Shown in pieces: positions 58,751-64,000 of a stretch of DNA of 64,000 nucleotides (its first letter is position 1; the number at the start of each line of letters is the position of its first letter). The notes beneath the pieces were generated by a model that did not search any database, had not been told where the DNA came from, and saw only the letters and a program-made list of their open reading frames with translations. The DNA is from Rutidosis leptorrhynchoides. Taxonomy: Eukaryota > Streptophyta > Magnoliopsida > Asterales > Asteraceae. The stretch lies in contig NC_092336.1 in assembly GCF_046630445.1 (NCBI RefSeq), positions 507,829,001 to 507,893,000 on the forward strand, written 5' to 3'. A program made the position numbers and the translations under genes.

Positions 58751-61700
58751 ATAGTCTAAGGGAATTAGGTGACCTTGGAATAGGTGCATAGTCTTAGACT
58801 CATTGGCGGTTGTGCGTTATTTGTGGGACTTGTAGGAATACGGGTCGGATTGAGCTTTGTTAGTGCCTTAGAGTAGGTGACTAACTAGGACTTTTTTTTG
58901 GCCAAAGTGTGATTATGTGGGGCCTTATTTCGTGTGTAAATTAGTGCCTTAGATAGCTAGTGCCTAATGTAAGTAGGCGAACTTGGACATTGTTTTAGTG
59001 ATAGTCACCTAGGATGTAGGTTGACTTGTGGTTGCGGTGTACTTGTGTACATTTAATATTATATTGTATATTGGTGTATATATATACAGGTAGCTAGTTG
59101 TGCGGTGTCCTAGGGACGAATCTATTGGAGAGATTCGGATATTTGGCGGTTTGAGTGATCAAGTTCGCGGTAAGGATTTTGGTCATTCGGGCACTAGGAG
59201 TTATCGCGTGTTATTTTATGTGAATGTTGCGTCAGTCCGAGTAAAGTACTTTGCGTGACCATGTGAAAATGGTAAGGTACGCAATTGTAATAGTGACCGA
59301 TCACCATTATTATGAAAGTGTATCTTGACACTAAGCATGACATGACAAGTACCGAACGGAGGAAACGTGGCATGGTTGGGGTAGAACGGGACGAATTAGG
59401 AATCTTTTATTGGTTCCTAGGATATAGTAGTCTCGACTCTCGAGTGATGTGCTTGTTATCACATCAGGTTCTTTGTGAGTCGGGAAGTGTACGATGGATT
59501 CGGTTAGTTAAGTGAGCGAGCCAACTCACGAGTTTGGTGCGTGCTTAGTCACCCTAAGTAGTGGGTGCACTGTTGAGATTGTTATTGGTTTAGTTACCCA
59601 TCGTAACTAGGATGACCGATTTACGCTTGCGTGTGTGCGACGAGGACTTGAATTCTGTAATGGAATGCGACAAGTCTAATGATTGTAGTTTTGAGTTACA
59701 CTCGGCAGAGTGTGTGGTTAGAGAATCGTGTTAGGATTCTAGTTGTGAGTCGCCTTGGAATTGGCGAATCGAGGAGTCTTCGGGTCGTTAAACTCATGGG
59801 AGTGGGACCCGTATAACGATGATTACGTTAGTGTGTTGTGGATTATAGGGTAACATTCCTAATGGAATATCCCTTGTAGTAGTGGTTTTTATCGAGATGT
59901 AGAAGGGTGTAAGACTTGGTGTTCCCGAGCATCTCCTTAGTGTTAGATGAAGGGTCTCATTAGGCAATATCGTTTGGCCTTGTGGAAATTGCAGGTAGCG
60001 TGTGATCGCTTGGAACTTTCGATAAGACAATAAACCGTAAGTTTGTCGGGTAATTATAGAGAGATGGGTGACATCAGGTGTATGGAACCTAAAGATCGAT
60101 TTTCTAAAATCCGATTGATTGTGGTGGGAGTCTGCATGACACTGCGTCAGGTGCCTTTTTATACCTGCTAGTGTAATGTTCAACTCCAGTAGTGGTGTGA
60201 TCACTTTATGCTTAGGGTGCCCGTGAGATACCCTTGGAAGCATCGGAGATTATAATAGTGATCGGCGGGTGATAGTAATTCGACGGTTGTTAAAGTCGAA
60301 GTTTAAGAGCATTGTGATGAATACTTCTTAAGAAGTGACGGGTGAGCGAATCTTGTTGCTCTTAAGTGTTGATATGGTGGTGGACGCAATTATGGTATCA
60401 GAATTGGCCACTCTTCTCCATGAGAGTGAGTAATTGTTGATAAGGTTTGTTGCGTGGAAGGTCAGGTGATCTCGACTAAGATGCATGACTGATTAAGCGA
60501 AGTGGCATATGCCTAGGCTTAGAGGCGTGTGTGGGACTTTGGTGGAATTCGCTTTGCGAACGATTAAGGCGGTTGACTGTGAATTGTGGTATGAAGGTGT
60601 GATGTCGTTGCGTGTACGACATTCCAAGTGAATGTGTATGTCGGCTCTGAGAGCCTGAAGTGAATTCGGAGTAATTTGGAGTATATGACCAACGATGAGA
60701 ATGGTCATGTGTTTCGTGGAACGACAATTTCGCGGGATGTTATCATCTTGGCAGTGAGAATATGGAGTTAAATCCTTAGTGGGGGAGTTTTTACTGCCGC
60801 CCGAGGATGCTTCGTTGGTGTTTGTATAGTGAAATGTCGGGGTGTACCCTGCTAAGCCTCAATAGGTGTTTGTTCCTAACGAGGAAGAGTGACGGGTTTT
60901 TGATGTCGACTCAAGATCGTGCATTACGATTGTGAGTTATTATTCGGGAATGTTATGCGTGAAGATTGTGATGATGGGATCGAAGGAAGTGTAAGACTTC
61001 CTATGTAAGGTGGTCGTATAGTACCAATGTGTGGTACGAGACTAAATGTGAAGTTTGAGATCCCGAAGTGAGAGAATGAAGATGTCGTTGCGGGTGCTCC
61101 CATATTGAAAAATCTGGGTTGGTGTGAAACTCGGATAGTACTGTTGAGGGAGTATGAGTTTGATATCATGGTGAATGCTGTATTTTCCCTATAGGGAAAT
61201 GTGATCTTAGAAATTGTCAGTGGATTATTCCACTTTATGGATGATTGTGAGGCGGAGAGTGGCGGTTTCGATCGTCTCACGTAGAGACACGCGGATGTTG
61301 TTTGTTTGCGAGAGTGTGTACCCTAGTGATGTGACACGTAGGTTGCATTGAAATATCGAGGCCATCCTTAGCGGACGGTCTAAGTAGGAAGGTTCACCCG
61401 GCGTTGGTGAATATTTTGTGGGTCGCGTGGCGAATTGCGAAAATTTTGGATGATAATTCGCCATTGACGGGATTCTAGTATACGAATAGTCTCCATGCTA
61501 GTACTAGAAAGCCGTCTTGTGTGGTTATGTGGTAGGGTTAGGAGAGAAACTTTGTGATGTTGTGTTGATGTTTCGTCTAACTCGTGGTGTATTATTGTCG
61601 TCCTAGATTAATCCGGTGACGGATGGTCGTGTGCGGATCGATTGATTGTGTGATATGGTTATGGATGTAGCTTGTGGTGAGTTGTAGCTGAGAGAACTTG

Positions 61701-61852
61701 AAGGGATATGTGGTGTTGTTCGTATTTTCCTAAATGGAAATTCTGGACGTTGAGTGTATGGTACGAGTTTGGATACTCGGCCTAGGAGAAAACGGTTGCA
61801 GTTGTTTTGTCTCGTGGGTTGATTACCCAATATCGTAGAAAATGACGGAGTG
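58751..61852 (+). mobile_element. Internal region of element D, apparently non-coding
   Basis: About 3.1 kb show no gag or pol motif in any frame. The + strand is G/T-rich and crowded with TAG and TGA, so the longer frames (for example 59794-60243) are on - and have no family resemblance. Short palindromes of the TTTCC...GGAAA type recur (about 59843, 61188, 61728). A large-LTR element without proteins would be called LARD-like. It is cut at 61853 by element E, and any further part is outside the window. Confidence 0.65.
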
Positions 61853-62040
61853 TGTGACAACCCGGAAATTTTTGACCAAATTTAAACTTTATCTTTAAAT
61901 GATTTAACGTTTCCGACACGATAAGCAAAGTCTATGAAGTTGAATCTCAAAATTTTAGAACTGTTTCATTACATTTGACTGCTCTCGACGATTTATGAAC
62001 AATTATATGTATATATATATATGTACAAGTAAAAATGACT

Positions 62041-62118
62041 TTGCTACAGTAAAACACTATTTGCTACAGTAAAACACTATTTGCTACAGTGAAACCGTAT
62101 TTTGCTACAGTGAAACCT
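62041..62118. repeat. 20-bp minisatellite in element E
   Basis: About four copies of TTGCTACAGTAAAACACTAT, the last two slightly changed (GTGAAACCGTAT), lie in the first LTR. Confidence 0.93.
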
Positions 62119-62399
62119 TTCATGTTCCACCACATTAGCAGTAAATTTACCAACAACTTCATTGATCTTTGACCTTCCGAAAAATCCTTATACTCATTGA
62201 AACCGTATCATGTACTCATCCACATCTTGTAACGGCAATTAACATACCAACTATCGGGAATTAGCAATCAGTATTTTGAAATCTTGTAGCACGTCTACGC
62301 CAACATTTATATGTGTACATATAACGTCTACCTCCTGGACTTACATACTTCGAATGTGAAGTTTCCGAAAAACACCCCAAACTACGAAACTAGTTCTCC

Positions 62400-62607
62400 G
62401 AATTTTGGAAAAATGTTGATGAAGCAGCAAAAACTGTAAACGACCTTAACAGTCAAAAGTTTGATGATAAAGAATAGTATGGTGGTAAAGCTGAGAAAAA
62501 GAGAAGGTTTGGAACTGGAAAACGGATTGAGCAGACCATGAAGGAGGCTGTGGACAAATCACAAAGACGAAATCTACCTTCAAAGGATCGAAATGATTCA
62601 GTGTCTG
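62400..62607 (+). pseudogene. Poly(A)-binding protein gene fragment inside element E
   Basis: One frame of about 69 codons reads WKNVDEAAKTVNDLNSQKF, then DDKE, a stop, GKAEKK, and MKEAVDK. This matches the end of RRM2 and the linker to RRM3 of plant cytoplasmic PABPs (family hallmarks DDAA, LNGKKFDDKEW, VGKAQKK, KEAVDK). The stop TAG at 62475-62477 replaces the expected Trp. Homology fades after about 62607. No intron interrupts the match. It is a dead fragment, in sense orientation within the element. Recognition is from memory of the family; a search would settle it. Confidence 0.75.
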
Positions 62608-63853
62608 CTAAAATCATTAGCAAACACCTTACTCCTCATTCTAAACCTTTACAGACAAATTTTCCGCATCATCCTCTGATATTAGAAATTCTAAGATATC
62701 ATCGCATCTTTCATTATAAATATCCTTGATATTTCTGGAGATATCTTCATAACTATTCTTATCTGAAATCATTCATCTCTTCGTGCTATCTGTATTACAT
62801 CATAAAAGAAACTATTTTAGTTTCTAAATTCTAAAACCTTCAAGTTTAAAATATGAATGTTTTGAAGTAGTGTTGGGAACTGAAGCATGAATTAGTATAA
62901 TATAATGACACTTGATCAACGTGATTATATTACAGTAAGTCATGCTGAGTTTCTAATGGAACGTGATAAAGGTTCACAAATCCCACCCTCATCATGAACC
63001 ATGTTACATAACTCTTTCATTCTATATAATCTCTAAATATAACAAGAAAATATATTTCTTGATGATTCGGTCTTTTTCGAGGTATTCTGGTAATTTGACA
63101 AGTCAGATTGTACTATTACCATTTATTTCTTAGAATATTATTTATGTTCATCTGAAACTTCATACCTACGAATTCTGGACCATTATCCGCTTGACTTAAG
63201 GTCGGGAAGAGAAAACGAAAGCATGAAGCTCCGAAATATAATGGAGAATATAAAGCCCGATAACAACCCCGAAATTACAAAACGTGTATATCAATGCGTA
63301 TAGCAATATAAAGATACGGGAGAATGAAAAATACTATAACCCTAAGGTAATAGTAGAAGAAAATAACTTCCTCTGGTGGCAGATAAAAAAGAAGAATGAA
63401 GGATACGATAGCCAGGAGAATATCAAGAATCAGAACTGGATTAAGCATTTTCACAATCTATTGGGATGTATGAAATAAGAAAGAAGATTATAGGAGTGGT
63501 GAAAATAAATGAAACGGAAGAGGTCAATTTATAGCGAAATATCAGACATAGCAATCGACGCAGATTACGCATTTAATCAAAGAAAATCCTAATTTCCGCA
63601 AATTCCGAAGAATCAAATTTTATTTAGATTATGAAGATTTTCTATTCCTTAAATTCCGGAAATCAATCGTAACTACGTCAAAAGTTAAGATGAATCTCTA
63701 ATCTTTCATTTCACTCTTTTACGATAACTTCTCTTATACGCTTCGAGAAATCGGATTGTTTTATCCATATAATTCAACGGTGATAAAATTCTATTTATCA
63801 ACTCATATCTGTCATGAAAACATTTTTATTGTCAGCCATGACGACCTCACTCA

Positions 63854-63888
63854 AATTTCGGGACGAAATTTCTTTAACGGGTAGGTAC
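63854..63888 (+). promoter_or_regulatory. 3' hairpin and polypurine-type tract of element E
   Basis: AAATTTCG-GGA-CGAAATTT followed by TTTAACGGGTAGGTAC abuts the second LTR start at 63889. It is the same block as in elements A and B although the LTR bodies differ. Confidence 0.78.
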
Positions 63889-64000
63889 TGTGACAACCCG
63901 GAAATTTTTGACCAAATTTAAACTTTATCTTTAAATGATTTAACGTTTCCGACACGATAAGCAAAGTCTATGAAGTTGAATCTCAAAATTTTAGAACTGT

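Larger units (their letters stand above)
61853..64000 (+). mobile_element. LTR element E, compact, with a captured gene fragment
   Basis: TGTGACAACCCGGAAATTT starts at 61853 and again at 63889. The copies are identical over the 112 bases visible before the window ends, so these are two LTR starts 2036 bp apart. The second is preceded by AAATTTCGGGACGAAATTT and AACGGGTAGGTAC, the same 3' signal as elements A and B. I found no primer site, and the end of the first LTR is not identified; part of it and most of the internal region may be deleted. No gag or pol is present. Confidence 0.75.

Noticed and set aside
59794-61860. Minus-strand ORFs of up to 149 codons in element D
   Set aside because: No recognisable family. 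They follow from scarcity of stops on - in G/T-rich sequence, and there is no start context.

Overview
This is nuclear DNA of a flowering plant, most likely an Asteraceae species. Two multi-exon housekeeping genes with GT-AG introns and eudicot-type exons lie in a dense, nested sea of transposable elements. The family-level guess is inference from the look of the long-LTR Ty3 elements and the F-box and Harbinger-type sequences; no search was run.

Region by region: (1) 1-23201 is a retrotransposon nest read from the outside in. A Ty1/copia element (from about 19280, with its 3' LTR at 22919-23201) was interrupted by a diverged long-LTR Ty3 element C (17670-19149). C is abutted by Ty3 element A (dead pol 1-1786; 3' LTR 1837-2314 plus 15420-17669). 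The 3' LTR of A was split by the complete 13.1-kb chromovirus-type Ty3/gypsy element B (2315-15414, 5-bp duplication GTATT, 3254-bp LTRs about 99% identical). B has an intact gag-pol frame and two extra ORFs upstream of gag: an acidic protein and an F-box protein. (2) 23801-32691 is the gene island: a 7-exon 20S proteasome beta-6 gene (PBF1) on + and a 21-exon SEC1/KEULE-family SM protein gene on -, facing tail to tail. (3) 33016-34838 holds a SINE and a palindromic fold-back MITE between two (AT)n tracts. (4) 35372-43541 is a Mutator-like element with ~240-bp inverted repeats and a 9-bp duplication. It is loaded with later insertions: a TRIM (36348-37878) holding a hAT (36500-37378) holding a SINE (36852-37073), and a nearly complete L1-type LINE. 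(5) 43843-49316 contains a probable Helitron carrying a Harbinger transposase remnant, and a 5'-truncated LINE. (6) 49516-55786 is an Ulp1/C48-peptidase-like pseudogene on -. A solo LTR of the B family (49843-53100) sits in its last intron, and LTR element D breaks one of its exons at 55787. (7) 55787-64000 holds element D (2950-bp LTR, perfect initiator-Met primer site, no detectable proteins) and element E, inserted in D, which carries a fragment of a poly(A)-binding protein gene.

The most novel-looking signals are: the F-box plus acidic ORF cargo of element B, with a relic-like copy of the 3' polypurine/LTR junction between that cargo and gag; a 13-copy array of about 30-nt hairpins with compensatory base changes inside the LTR of D; hairpins retained among diverged Ty3 LTRs next to a splice-acceptor-like sequence; and the gene fragments carried by element E and the Helitron.

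All exon limits, duplications and repeat ends were read by eye. Family names rest on recognised motifs. The outer ends of the copia element and of elements A, C, D and E lie outside the window or were not found.
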